From SIRX01 sp965213905 (lineage in GTDB: Bacteria > Actinomycetota > Rubrobacteria > Rubrobacterales > Rubrobacteraceae), in contig OZ243922.1 in assembly GCA_965213905.1 (NCBI GenBank), forward strand, positions 1,612,001 to 1,676,000: DNA of 64,000 nt, written 5' to 3'. Within the stretch, counting starts at the first letter, position 1; the number at the start of each line of letters is the position of its first letter. Shown here in pieces: positions 39,792 through 48,676 of the stretch. The notes under the pieces are model-generated. The model did not search any database and had not been told where the DNA came from. It saw only the letters and a list, made by a program, of their open reading frames with translations. The position numbers were made by a program, and so were the translations under genes.

Positions 39792-39927
39792 TTCGCCATC
39801 CTTTTCGTTTTGAGATCCTTGCGTTCTCTGCGCTTGCCAGTTTAACAAAGCGAAGCCGCCCACCGTTTGGAGCTTGCTATACAATGCAAACACTGTCAGT
39901 AGTCCACCCGCGAGGAGGAGTGGCTGC

Positions 39928-40128
39928 GTGAGAACCAGCGGTATCTCTCCGGAAGTAACTGACGCAGACGAGCGCGACAGGCGCCACCTGCGCGCGGTAG
40001 CAATAGGCGCCGGCTTTAACGGGCTCTCCGTTGACTGGCGTCTTCGAGAGCGGGGAGAAAACAACTTCGTTGTCCTGACGGCTTCTGCAACGCCACGGGC
40101 ACGAGCCCGGCTTTCCGGGAAGCCCTGA
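39928..40128 (+). pseudogene. Remnant of an FAD-dependent (Baeyer-Villiger-type) monooxygenase
   Basis: From GTG 39928 the frame reads TDADERDRRHLRAVAIGAGFNGLSVDWRLRERGENNFVVL. This is the N-terminal Rossmann region of a flavin monooxygenase (HxRVAIIGAGFxGLxxAxRLxxxGxxDFVVLE), with a degraded GxGxxG site. After FVVL the similarity ends and the frame closes at 40128. The rest of the roughly 500-residue enzyme is missing. It sits in a 486-bp stretch (39792-40277) without an intact gene, together with a possible second fragment (FREALIEVSGTVRGLLARHP, 40115 onward). Confidence 0.55.
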
Positions 40129-40163
40129 TCGAGGTGTCTGGCACGGTGCGCGGGCTGCTAGCC

Positions 40164-40187
40164 AGGCATCCTTTCAGGCATCCTTTC
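40164..40187 (+). repeat. Tandem 12-bp duplication
   Basis: AGGCATCCTTTC occurs twice in a row (40164-40175, 40176-40187) within the gene-remnant region between dapD and the EamA gene. Confidence 0.8.
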
Positions 40188-40277
40188 GATAGTGATTGGA
40201 GCGGCTTGCGGAGTAGGCTCTGTTTGTGTTCTCAAACAAAGTTTCTATAGTGCTTGTGTGCAGAGGAGTCATAGGGA

Positions 40278-41140
40278 ATGACTGTATCGGCACTGGCTCT
40301 AATACTAGTGGGGCCTTCTTCCATGCGACCTGGAACTTGCTCGCTAAGCGGGTTGGGAGTGGTGGACCTCTTTTCGTCTGGCTCTTCAACCTGTTCTCGA
40401 TGCTTATTCTCGCGCCTTTGGCAGTGGTTGTCCTGCTCGTTCAGAGGCCGCAATTGGAACCGTTGACGATGGTCTTTATGTTCGGAAGCGGTGCGTTGCA
40501 CACGGGGTATTTCCTTTTTCTGCGACGAGGATACGCGGTCGGTGATCTTTCGGTTGTTTATCCGCTGGCGCGGGGCACGGGTCCGCTACTCGCCACCGTG
40601 GTGGCGGTTACTCTGTTGGGAGAGCGGCCCAGCGGCATCGCCGTTCTCGGTGTATCCCTTGTCGTAGTGGGCGTTCTTCTGTTGACCACGGAAAGAGGAA
40701 TTACCCGCAAGTTCGAACTTGGAAAGGGAGCATTTTATGGTCTGATAACCGGTTGCTTTATAGCCGCGTATACCATCGTGGACAAACAAGCTGTGAGCAC
40801 GCTGCTTATCCCTCCAATTTTGCATTATTGGGTATCAAACGCGGTACTCGTGATACTACTCTCACCAGCCAGCCTGCGCCAACGCAGAAAGGTCGTGGAG
40901 CTCTGGCGATCTCACCGCTTCGAGGTGCTCAGTATCGCAGTGCTCTCTCCGACCTCGTACATACTGGTCCTTACGGCGTTAGTGTTCACGCCCGTCAGCT
41001 ACGTTGCTCCGGCACGAGAGTTTTCTATCCTTATAGGTGCGGCGATGGGCGCCCACCTCCTAGCTGAGGGAAGCACTACGAAACGTCTCGTCGCTGCCGG
41101 GACGATGGTTGTGGGGATAGTGGCCTTAGCCATCGGCTAA
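40278..41140 (+). CDS. EamA/DMT-type transporter with an apparent N-terminal frameshift
   Basis: A ten-helix EamA (drug/metabolite) transporter: AFFHATWNLLAKRVG, GYFLFLRRGYAVGDLSVVYPLARGTGPLL with the conserved Pro-Leu-Ala-Arg-Gly, then a second EamA repeat. The natural start MTVSALALILV lies at ATG 40278 with GAGG/AGGG upstream. It is in a different frame from the rest, with the break at a GGGG run (40310-40313); one more G would restore MTVSALALILVGAFFHATWN. The alternative start GTG 40226 in the downstream frame gives an unconserved leader. Either the gene is mutated, phase-variable at the G run, or the sequence has an error. It ends overlapping dapC convergently. Confidence 0.75.
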
Positions 41141-42340
41141 AGAGTCTGGCGGATCAGACAGCAGACTTTCCCAAAGCTCTGTAGCACGCCGGCACTTCTC
41201 CAACTCCGGCACGAGCGCGACCCGCACATAACCCTCGCCCCCCGGACCAAACGCCCGGCCGGGCGCGACCACGAGGCCTTTTTCCAGCAGCCGGATCGCG
41301 TACGCTTCGTCGTCCCCGGCGAACGCCTCTGGGACCGCGACCCACAGGTAGAAGCTCGCGTCCGTGGGCAACGCTTCCAGGCCCGCCCGGTCGAAGAACT
41401 CCAGGAACAGCCGCCGCTTTTCGCCGAAGACGCGCCGCCGCTCTTCCACGTGGCCGTCATCGGACCAGGCGGCGGTGGCGGCTTCCTGAACGAAAGCGGG
41501 GGATGCGGTGCCGACGGAGGGGCGTAGTTTCTTCAAGGCGGCGATTAGCTCCGGGTCGCCGGCCATCATCGCCGAGCGGTAGCCGGTCATGCCGCTGCGT
41601 TTGGAGAGGGAGCAGAAAGCCAGGGTGCGTTCTCTTTTTATCTCCAGGATGGAGGGCGGTGGTTCGCCGGAGTACACGTCGTTGTAGCACTCGTCCGAGA
41701 AGAGCAAGATGTCGTGCTCGCGGCAGAACTCCGCGACCTTTTCCAGGTACTCGTAGGTCGCGGTCGCGCCGGTCGGGTTGTGGGGGTAGTTGATCCAGAG
41801 CGCCCGCGTCTTCTCCGGGTCTACTTTCTCTACCGGCAGCAGGAAACCGTCTTCCTTCGTCAACGCTACCGGCAGCGCCTCGCCGCCGGCGAAGAGCGTG
41901 CCCCGTTCGTAGACCGGATAGCCCGGCGTGCCGTACGCCACGCCGCGCCGGTCGTGGGACGGGTGCAAAAAGGCCAGCGGTGCGTGGAAGATGGCTTCTT
42001 TGGAACCCGCGGCAGGCAAAACTTCAGCTTCCGGGTCTAGCGCGACCCCGTGCCGCCGCTCCATCCAGCCGCAAAATGCCTCGCGGAGCCCGGCCTTTCC
42101 GGCCACGCTCGGGTACTGGCTGGTCTCCGGCACGCCGCCGATGAGGGCCCGCCGGATGAGCGGATCCGTCGGCTCGCGGGGGTCGCCGGTCCCGAAGTCG
42201 AAGAGCTTCGCGTCCCGGGCTTCCAGTTCTTGCCGGCGTTCGTCCATCTTTAGCAGCGGGTACGCGCCTCCACCTTCTAGAACAGGGTTCAGCAAAAGCG
42301 GCGGGGCGGAAACTCCGGCGGGTTCGCGAAACTCAGTCAT
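41126..42340 (-). CDS. dapC: Succinyldiaminopimelate transaminase (class I/II aminotransferase)
   Basis: 404 residues from ATG 42340. Fold type I PLP enzyme: FDFGTGDPREPTDP near the N-terminus, NYPHNPTGATA (asparagine contacts PLP), FSDECYNDVYSG, and the PLP lysine in SLSKRSGMTGYRSA; a late arginine lies in EGYVRVALVP. Divergence from lysA and closeness to dapD/dapE support a role as DapC, converting N-succinyl-2-amino-6-ketopimelate to succinyl-DAP. Without the context it would be only a generic aminotransferase. Its start and that of lysA are about 40 bp apart, so they share a control region. Confidence 0.85.
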   Translation of the reverse strand: MTEFREPAGVSAPPLLLNPVLEGGGAYPLLKMDERRQELEARDAKLFDFGTGDPREPTDPLIRRALIGGVPETSQYPSVAGKAGLREAFCGWMERRHGVALDPEAEVLPAAGSKEAIFHAPLAFLHPSHDRRGVAYGTPGYPVYERGTLFAGGEALPVALTKEDGFLLPVEKVDPEKTRALWINYPHNPTGATATYEYLEKVAEFCREHDILLFSDECYNDVYSGEPPPSILEIKRERTLAFCSLSKRSGMTGYRSAMMAGDPELIAALKKLRPSVGTASPAFVQEAATAAWSDDGHVEERRRVFGEKRRLFLEFFDRAGLEALPTDASFYLWVAVPEAFAGDDEAYAIRLLEKGLVVAPGRAFGPGGEGYVRVALVPELEKCRRATELWESLLSDPPDSLADG

Positions 42341-42382
42341 ATTGTGTATGCGCCGGGATTCGACAAGGAGTATATTCTCTCT

Positions 42383-43702
42383 ATGAGCTTCTCTAACGAG
42401 GGGCAAAATATAGCAGATGCACGCGGGTGCGGGGACGCGAGGAGGCAGGTTTTGGAAGAGTTCCACTACGAGGACGACGGGCTCTGTTGCGAAGGGGTTC
42501 CGCTCTCCGAGATCTCCCGGAGCGTTGGGACCCCGACTTACGTCTACAGCCACGCCGCGCTGGAGAAGGCTTACCGGGAGCTCGACGGGGCTTTCTCTGG
42601 CCTGGATCACCTGGCCTGCTACGCGGTCAAGGCGAACGCCAACCTGGCCGTTTTGCGGTCTCTCGCCTCGTTCGGGGCCGGGGCCGACATCGTGAGTGGC
42701 GGCGAGTTGTACCGGGCGATGCGGGCCGGCTTCGATCCCAAGAAAGTCGTCTTCGCCGGCGTGGGCAAGACCGAGGAAGAGCTAATGGCCGGCCTCGGGG
42801 AGCGCGTCCTGCTCTTCAACGTCGAGTCGGCCTCTGAGTTAGAGCGCCTGGACGAGTTGGCCGCCCGGCACGGCAAACGTGCCCGCGTCGCCCTGCGGAT
42901 AAACCCGAACGTGGACGCCGGAACCCATGACCACATGACCACCGGCCGCGAGGGGGACAAGTTCGGGGTCTCCGTAGAAGAAGCCTTGCGGCTGGCGGAG
43001 AAAATGCAAGGTTACCGGTGTATAGACCTCCTCGGCGTCCACCAGCACATCGGCTCTCAGATCACCAAGCTCGCCCCCTACACCGAATCCATCGAACGCA
43101 GCGCCGGCCTGGTCGAGGAACTAAAGAGCCGGAACTTCGACATCCAATACTTCAACATCGGCGGCGGCCTCGGCATTCCGTACAACGGCGAAGAAACCCT
43201 CACACCCGCCGAGTTGGTAAACGCCATCCGGCCGACGCTCGAATCCACGGGAACCAAGATCCTGTGCGAAATGGGCCGCTACATAACCGGCAACGCCGGC
43301 GCTTTGCTGACCGGCGTCGTCTACCGCAAAAGGAACGGCGACAAAAACTTTATCGTCTCCGACGCGGGCATGAACGACCTCCTCCGCCCGAGCCTCTACG
43401 ACGCCCACCACGAAGTCCGCCCCGTAAACGGCAACGGGGCCACCGCAACCGCCGACCTAGTCGGCCCCGTCTGTGAATCCGGCGACTACCTGGCCCGCGA
43501 CCGCGAACTCCCCGACGCCGCGGAGGGAGACGTGCTCGCCGTGATGGGCGCCGGGGCTTACAGTTTCTCGATGGCCTCGAACTACAACTCCCGCCGTAAA
43601 CCCGCAGAAGTCCTCGTAAGGGGCGACCGCTGGGCCGTAGTCCGCGAGCGCGAACACTACCCGGACCTCATAAAAGGTGAGTTGGTACCGGCGTTTCTGT
43701 AG
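42383..43702 (+). CDS. lysA: Diaminopimelate decarboxylase
   Basis: About 439 residues from ATG 42383 (AAGGAG 12 nt upstream; GTG 42344 is a longer alternative). Alanine-racemase-type TIM barrel with the PLP lysine in CYAVKANANLAVLRSL, ADIVSGGELYRA, a GVHQHIGSQI motif, NIGGGLGIPY, and the late PVCESGDYLARDRELP with the active-site cysteine. It removes carbon dioxide from meso-DAP to give lysine. Divergent from dapC. Confidence 0.93.
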   Translation: MSFSNEGQNIADARGCGDARRQVLEEFHYEDDGLCCEGVPLSEISRSVGTPTYVYSHAALEKAYRELDGAFSGLDHLACYAVKANANLAVLRSLASFGAGADIVSGGELYRAMRAGFDPKKVVFAGVGKTEEELMAGLGERVLLFNVESASELERLDELAARHGKRARVALRINPNVDAGTHDHMTTGREGDKFGVSVEEALRLAEKMQGYRCIDLLGVHQHIGSQITKLAPYTESIERSAGLVEELKSRNFDIQYFNIGGGLGIPYNGEETLTPAELVNAIRPTLESTGTKILCEMGRYITGNAGALLTGVVYRKRNGDKNFIVSDAGMNDLLRPSLYDAHHEVRPVNGNGATATADLVGPVCESGDYLARDRELPDAAEGDVLAVMGAGAYSFSMASNYNSRRKPAEVLVRGDRWAVVREREHYPDLIKGELVPAFL

Positions 43703-43739
43703 TTCGCAAGAGGTTTGTTGTTCCTCCCTTGTTCGTTAT

Positions 43740-44336
43740 CTAGAGTGCCGGCGCCTCGGCCCGCCGCACCTGAAAAAGCAGCCAGGCAAACGTCGCCACG
43801 TAGACAAATCCTACGGAAAGCGGCAACCCGGTGAACGTGGCCGAGGGAATCGCGAACCAAATAACGACGACTAAAACTACGCGTACTACCGCGTGGACGA
43901 CGAACGCGGGCTTCCCGTATATCCAACCTATCGTCGGCCAGTGCAAGCTCATTCCCACGGCCAACCCTAGCGGGACGAGCGAAGGATCTACGAAGTACAT
44001 CGGAATGGTCAGGGCGAAAGATAGGCCGACCGGCAATAGCGCCGGAAAGAACAAGTTTGCCAGCGGTGACTCGATAAAGAGGTCTGCCCCGAGCGGCTTC
44101 GACAGCAGCATGCCGAGGGGAAAGATCAGGCCACTCGTGACGAAAGCGGCCAGACACCAGGCGTTCTGTGAAAGATAGAATCCCGCAATTCCGAGGGCGA
44201 GCCAGTAGACGGCCCCCGCAGCGGGAAGGGAGACGCCACTACGTGCCTCGACAAAGATACGCTGCTTTTCTTTATCGAGATCCTCCCTAGTAATCAACTG
44301 GGACGACGATTCGTGCATGTTTGAAGAGTATGTCAT
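43740..44336 (-). CDS. DUF7010-family membrane protein
   Basis: About 198 residues with five or six hydrophobic helices. The N-terminal REDLDKEKQRIFVEARSGVSLPAAGAVYWLALGIAGF and the FVTSGLIFPLGMLLSKPLG element are the marks of the family I know as DUF7010. Function unknown. Start is uncertain: ATG 44336 and ATG 44318 are both possible and neither has a good ribosome site. Confidence 0.7.
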   Translation of the reverse strand: MTYSSNMHESSSQLITREDLDKEKQRIFVEARSGVSLPAAGAVYWLALGIAGFYLSQNAWCLAAFVTSGLIFPLGMLLSKPLGADLFIESPLANLFFPALLPVGLSFALTIPMYFVDPSLVPLGLAVGMSLHWPTIGWIYGKPAFVVHAVVRVVLVVVIWFAIPSATFTGLPLSVGFVYVATFAWLLFQVRRAEAPAL

Positions 44337-44435
44337 ATAGCGAGACGCAAGGTTGACGGCGTGATCGGGCAGGATCGTCCGCACCCCGGACCTTTTCGGG
44401 TTTCGGATGCCCGGTCGGTTAGTAGTTCCTGCTCG

Positions 44436-44936
44436 TCAGGCATTATGGCGCTTGCGGCTGTTCACCAAGAGCGGCGAGAGACCCGGGTTACGCTTCGCAA
44501 TGACGGAGTCTATCGAGAGCGTTTTGGCGGCGGCGCTGAACAGCACTATCGCCGATAAGAGGGCCAGGATCAGGTTGATGTTCAAAAAGCCGGGGGCGCC
44601 GAGGCCGGTGCCCAAACTTACGCCCCCCTGCGAGAGCATGATGGAGATGCCCAAGACTACGCTGCCGATGGCGGCCAGGTTTGTAAGCAAGCCCAGCACC
44701 AAGGCTATTCCTAGTGACAGCTCTCCGACGCGCACCACTTGCGCTATGAATCCGGAGTTTGGAATTACGAAACTCTCCATAAAAGATTGGAAAAAGGGCG
44801 GGGCTTGGGAGACGAAGCCACCGGCCTGGAGGCTGGAGGAGAATTGCTGGGGAAAGTCTCCGTTGAGGATTTTTTCAACGCCGCCGTTGATCCAGACGGC
44901 CCCGACCAGAACCCGCACCCACGCCATAGCTTTCAC
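44436..44936 (-). CDS. DoxX-family membrane protein
   Basis: 166 residues from GTG 44936, which has AGGAGG 8 nt upstream. Four helices in DoxX order: MAWVRVLVGAVWINGGVEKI with the conserved N/G pair, a loop with FFQSFMESFVIPN, then VVRVGELSLGIALVLGLLTNLAAIGSVVLG and LNINLILALLSAIVLFSAA. DoxX proteins are quinol- or thiosulfate-oxidation-related or form redox complexes in the membrane. A long upstream in-frame extension (to 45341) overlaps the Rieske gene on the other strand and is not real. Divergent from the Rieske protein, with which it may share redox function. Confidence 0.8.
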   Translation of the reverse strand: MKAMAWVRVLVGAVWINGGVEKILNGDFPQQFSSSLQAGGFVSQAPPFFQSFMESFVIPNSGFIAQVVRVGELSLGIALVLGLLTNLAAIGSVVLGISIMLSQGGVSLGTGLGAPGFLNINLILALLSAIVLFSAAAKTLSIDSVIAKRNPGLSPLLVNSRKRHNA

Positions 44937-45081
44937 TAAAAGCACCTCCTGAAGAGTGTACGCTAAACTTTTAAGAGTATACGCGCGGCCCGGACGCGGG
45001 GAGACTAAACCAAAACACGCCGGGGTGCGTACATAAACGTGAAGGTTAGTATTAGTAACCGGCCGAATGCGAGGAGGAGTT

Positions 45082-45573
45082 TTGGAGAAGGGAATCTCAC
45101 GCAAGAAGTTTATCCGGGTGGGGACTGCAATCGGGGTGACGGCCGTTGGAGCTTCGGTGGTTGCGGCCTGCGGTGGCGGAGAGGGCGGCAACGGAGGTAG
45201 CGGAGGCGAGACGACCTCCACCGGGTCATCCGGCAGTGCCGGGGGCGCCGGGGGCGGCTCTACGGAATCGGGAAGCTCCTCCGGGGCCATAGCGCAAACC
45301 TCGGAGGTTCCGACGAACTCGGCCCGGGAGTTTACCAACAACGGCGAACCGGCGGTTCTGGTCCACCTCGAAAGCGGGGACTTCGCCGCTTACTCGGCGG
45401 TCTGCACCCACGCACAATGCACGGTCGCTTACCAGGAAGGCCAACTCGCCTGCCCGTGCCACGGGTCCGTCTTCGACCCCTCGAACGGTGGAGAGGTCGT
45501 AAACGGCCCGGCGCAAGAACCTCTACCGGAGATCCCGGTGCAGGTCCAAAACGGCCAGGTCACCAAAGCCTAG
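45082..45573 (+). CDS. Exported Rieske [2Fe-2S] protein
   Basis: 163 residues from TTG 45082; GAGGAGGAG 5 nt upstream decides this over the ATG at 45067, whose first codons are the ribosome site itself. A Tat-like N-terminus (GISRKKFIRVGTAIG) ends in lipobox VAAC, followed by a Gly/Ser/Thr-rich linker and the Rieske cluster motifs CTHAQC and CPCHGS. It should be a membrane-anchored electron carrier on the cell surface. No cytochrome b or oxygenase partner is adjacent. The divergent DoxX gene is the only redox-type neighbour. Confidence 0.88.
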   Translation: MEKGISRKKFIRVGTAIGVTAVGASVVAACGGGEGGNGGSGGETTSTGSSGSAGGAGGGSTESGSSSGAIAQTSEVPTNSAREFTNNGEPAVLVHLESGDFAAYSAVCTHAQCTVAYQEGQLACPCHGSVFDPSNGGEVVNGPAQEPLPEIPVQVQNGQVTKA

Positions 45574-45658
45574 CAAAAGACACCCCTGGACCTGCCGGAT
45601 CCGGGCCCGAACCCGAAAAGCGCGGGGCCGTTGGATGATGGCTTGCGGCTAAAGTAGA

Positions 45659-46288
45659 ATGCAGGCCATGAACCCCAGCGAAGAACGTATCGGGATCAAC
45701 GGCGCCGCCGCCGTTATGGGCCGTCCGGCCGAGGACGTTCGGCGCTACGTCGAGGAAGGCCGCTTGGGCGCCGAGCCGGACGAGAACGGCAACCACCGTC
45801 TCCGGCTCTCCGAAGTTGAGGAGTTGTCCCGCGCCCTGGAGGTCGAGGACGCCGAGGAGGAGGTCTTCGAGGGCGAGGTCGTCGGGGACGAGTCCTCCGA
45901 GAACCCCCGGCTGCCCGCCGTTCCGTTCGAACGCTACGAACGCCTGCTCCAGCAGGGCCAGGACTACAAAACCCGCCTCGAAGAACGCAACCGCCAGATG
46001 CAGGAGATCCGGGAAGAGCGCGACGCTGCCCGCGTCGAGATGGATCGCCTTTGGGGCGAGATAGAACGCCTGAACCTCATAGAGTTCCAGCGCGAGCTCC
46101 AGGAGAAAACCATCTCCACCCTCGAAGAAGAGAAAGCCAAACTAGAAGCCGACCGCGAACGCCTCTCCCGGGAACACCAGCAACTCGCCGAAGAGAAGTC
46201 CGCCCTCGCCGAAGAACGCACCCGCCTCGAAGCCGAACTAAAAGTCATGAAAAACCGCGGCTTCTTCTCCCGCCTCTTCGGCGGCTAA
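45659..46288 (+). CDS. MerR-like HTH protein with coiled coil
   Basis: 209 residues. The first 60 resemble a MerR/excisionase winged helix (GINGAAAVMGRPAEDVRRYVEEGRLGA, then NHRLRLSEVEELSRAL). An acidic linker follows, then a long coiled coil from about 95 to 195 (heptads rich in Glu/Leu/Arg) and a terminal FFSRLFGG. The pattern suggests a DNA-binding protein that multimerises through the coil and may touch the membrane by the aromatic end. No specific family name. ATG 45668 is an alternative start. Confidence 0.65.
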   Translation: MQAMNPSEERIGINGAAAVMGRPAEDVRRYVEEGRLGAEPDENGNHRLRLSEVEELSRALEVEDAEEEVFEGEVVGDESSENPRLPAVPFERYERLLQQGQDYKTRLEERNRQMQEIREERDAARVEMDRLWGEIERLNLIEFQRELQEKTISTLEEEKAKLEADRERLSREHQQLAEEKSALAEERTRLEAELKVMKNRGFFSRLFGG

Positions 46289-46336
46289 CATCCCCTAACA
46301 ACCAGACTATGCCTCCGAAAAATACCGCATCTTGAA

Positions 46337-46374
46337 GTTTCAGTGTTGACTGAAACAACTATACGTACTATTAT
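46337..46374 (+). promoter_or_regulatory. Promoter with operator for the GbsR-ABC operon
   Basis: TTGACT (46346-46351), a 17-bp spacer and TATTAT (46369-46374) form a sigma-70-type promoter. A perfect inverted repeat GTTTCAG / CTGAAAC (46337-46343, 46350-46356) covers the -35 box, the natural place for the first gene's product to repress its own operon. Confidence 0.7.
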
Positions 46375-46412
46375 AATTGTTAGCACAAAATACCAGAGCA
46401 TGGAGGCGGTAT

Positions 46413-46889
46413 ATGGACGAGGAAAGGGCGAGTTACGTCGAGGACTTCGGGCTTTTGTTCGAGGGGTTCGGGTTACCGCGGATGGTGGGGCGGGTTTTGG
46501 GGGCACTTTTGATCTCTGACCCGCCGGAACTCTCTGCCGAAGAATTGTCGGAGGTCCTGCAGGCTAGTCGTGGTTCGATCAGCTCTTCCACCCGGACCCT
46601 CATCCAGATGGGTCTCGTGCAGCGGCGTACCAGACGTGGGGAGCGTAAAGATTACTTCCGAATGAAACCCGGAGCCTGGGACGAGTTGATGCGCCGTGAA
46701 CTGGAAACCCTTTCCCGGTTTCGGCAGATGGCCGAGAGAGGCCTGGACATCGCCAACTCCGACAGCCCCGAGGCCCAACGCAACCTCGAAGAGATGCGTG
46801 AGTTCTACGCGTATTGGGAGAGAGAACTACCTGCCGTGTTAGAGCGGTGGGAAGAAGACAAGAAAAAGGAGGCCACATGGGCGCGGTAA
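46413..46889 (+). CDS. GbsR/MarR-family regulator
   Basis: 158 residues from ATG 46413 (GGAGG upstream). The winged helix AEELSEVLQASRGSISSSTRTLIQMGLVQRRTRRGERKDYFRMKPGAW is characteristic of the GbsR-type MarR branch, with an N-terminal FGLPRMVGRVLGALLISDPP helix and a C-terminal dimerisation helix pair. It heads an operon with an ABC transporter (13-nt overlap) and likely senses its substrate; a palindrome over the promoter supports autoregulation. Confidence 0.88.
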   Translation: MDEERASYVEDFGLLFEGFGLPRMVGRVLGALLISDPPELSAEELSEVLQASRGSISSSTRTLIQMGLVQRRTRRGERKDYFRMKPGAWDELMRRELETLSRFRQMAERGLDIANSDSPEAQRNLEEMREFYAYWERELPAVLERWEEDKKKEATWAR

Positions 46890-47803
46890 TCGAGACTAGC
46901 GGGCTCACCAAGACCTATGGCAAGGACCGGGGCATAAAGAACGTAGACCTGACCGTAAACGAGGGAGAAGTCTTCGGTTTTCTCGGCCCGAACGGCGCCG
47001 GCAAAACGACCACCGTACGTACGCTCCTCGGCTTTATGAAGCCCACCCATGGCAAAGCCGAGATACTAGGAATGGACATCGAAAAGGATAGCGTCGCCAT
47101 CCGCTCGATGGTCGGCAACCTGCCGGGTGAGTTCGCGCTCGAGGACAGGATGACTGGAGATCAGCTCTTGAAATTCTTCGCCCGTTTGCGGGGTGTAAAA
47201 AACCTCGACTACGCCTACGAGATCTCCGGTCGCATCGGCGCCGACATGAACCGTCCGATGCGCCGTCTCAGCCGGGGAAACAAGCAGAAGATCGGTCTCG
47301 TGCAGGCCATGTTTCACAAGCCGCCGCTCCTGATCCTCGACGAGCCGACCGGCGGACTAGATCCTCTGGTACAGGAAGAGTTTCTGAAGATCATCGGCGA
47401 GGTCAAGGAGGAAGGAAGGACCGTCTTTTTCTCCTCCCACACATTGGGTGAAGTGGAGCGGGTCTGCGACCGGGTCGGGATCATCCGGGCGGGTGAGCTG
47501 ACCGCCGTCGAGACCACCGACGACCTCATAAACAAGTCGTTCCGGCACGTAAGCCTTTCTTTCGCCGGAAGGCTCGTCGATGAAGAAGCAAAGCGATTCG
47601 AGAAGCTCGGGGGCGTGGAAGAGTTTCGTAGGGAAGATTCCCGGCTCTCCTTCGACCTGCACGACAACCTCGACGCCTTGATAAAGCTCGCCGCCCGCCA
47701 CGAATTGGTGGACATGATGTACGAGCGTCCGAGCCTGGAAGAAATCTTTTTGGCGTACTACGGAGACCAGGACGAGAGCCGGGAGAGAGGAGAGGCGGCA
47801 TGA
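46877..47803 (+). CDS. ABC transporter ATP-binding protein
   Basis: 308 residues from ATG 46877 (AGGAGG upstream). Walker A GPNGAGKTT, Q-loop, signature LSRGNKQKIGL, Walker B LLILDEPTGGLDP and the H-loop SSHTLGEV are all present, with the C-terminal domain usual in ABC-2 drug/antibiotic exporters. Together with the next permease it forms an exporter regulated by the upstream GbsR protein. Overlaps both neighbours. Confidence 0.93.
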   Translation: MGAVIETSGLTKTYGKDRGIKNVDLTVNEGEVFGFLGPNGAGKTTTVRTLLGFMKPTHGKAEILGMDIEKDSVAIRSMVGNLPGEFALEDRMTGDQLLKFFARLRGVKNLDYAYEISGRIGADMNRPMRRLSRGNKQKIGLVQAMFHKPPLLILDEPTGGLDPLVQEEFLKIIGEVKEEGRTVFFSSHTLGEVERVCDRVGIIRAGELTAVETTDDLINKSFRHVSLSFAGRLVDEEAKRFEKLGGVEEFRREDSRLSFDLHDNLDALIKLAARHELVDMMYERPSLEEIFLAYYGDQDESRERGEAA

Positions 47804-48654
47804 GCACCGCACAAGTTTCGAAGGAGAGCAGAAAACAGAGCGTGGAGGCTGAAAAGCCCTCGGGTACTTTGGCGACCCTCGTCCGGCACCTGTTGGGTTT
47901 GCAGACGAGGGGCGTGCTTATCTGGGGGCTTGTCTTCGGGCTCTACAGTGCGGCGTTGACGGCCGCCTTCACGACCTTCGCCTCCGAGGCGGGGCAGATG
48001 GATCAAATGCTCGACGCTTATCCCCAAGGTATGCTGGATGCGTTCGGGATCTCCAGCCTCGGCACGATAGAGGCTTTTTTGGACTCCCAGGTCTTTTACC
48101 TAGCGCCGCTGGCGCTGGCGTTCTTCGCCATCTTGGCCGGGGCCAATACCGTCGCCGGGGCCGAAGAACGCGGCTCCATAGACGTACTGCTCGGGAACCC
48201 GCTGCCGCGCTGGCAGCTCGTGGTCGGCAACTTCGTCGCCACGGCTCTGTCGTTCCTGGTGATCCTTGCCATAGCAGGAGTCCTGACCTGGGTTACGGCG
48301 CTGCTGATGGACGTTGACCTTACGCTATCCACCACGGCCGAGGCTTTCGTGAACATCTGGCCGACGGGTCTGTTCTTCGGCGCGGTCGCCCTGCTATGCT
48401 CGACCATCTTCCACCGGCGGGCGCTCGCCATAGCCGTCCCCGGTTTCCTACTGTTCGCGATGTTCATGATGAACGTCATGGGCAACGTCTCCGAGGACCT
48501 GGAGCACCTGCAATCCTATTCCGTTTTCTACTACTACGGGCAGGTAGCGGTAGACGGCATGGACTGGACCAACTTCGCCGGTATATCCGCCCTCGTAGTC
48601 GTGCTGGTAGGGCTCGCGGTGCTTGCTTTCCGGCGACGCGACATCTACACGTAA
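47800..48654 (+). CDS. ABC-2 type transporter permease
   Basis: 284 residues with six hydrophobic helices, for example WGLVFGLYSAALTAAFTTF, FYLAPLALAFFAILAGANTVAGAEERGSIDVLLGNPLPR (the typical ABC-2 coupling-helix region), and a final ISALVVVLVGLAVLAF. The ATG overlaps the ATPase stop (ATGA). Substrate unknown; exporters of this type expel drugs or lipids. Confidence 0.9.
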   Translation: MSTAQVSKESRKQSVEAEKPSGTLATLVRHLLGLQTRGVLIWGLVFGLYSAALTAAFTTFASEAGQMDQMLDAYPQGMLDAFGISSLGTIEAFLDSQVFYLAPLALAFFAILAGANTVAGAEERGSIDVLLGNPLPRWQLVVGNFVATALSFLVILAIAGVLTWVTALLMDVDLTLSTTAEAFVNIWPTGLFFGAVALLCSTIFHRRALAIAVPGFLLFAMFMMNVMGNVSEDLEHLQSYSVFYYYGQVAVDGMDWTNFAGISALVVVLVGLAVLAFRRRDIYT

Positions 48655-48676
48655 CCGGCTACCTAAGGAGGCAATA

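Noticed and set aside
39792..40064. N-terminal extension of DapD
   Set aside because: No DapD similarity before GTG 39791, and the extension covers the promoter and the monooxygenase remnant.
44937..45341. Long N-terminal extension of the DoxX gene
   Set aside because: Proline-rich translation opposite the Rieske gene's Gly/Ser linker; GTG 44936 has a strong ribosome site.
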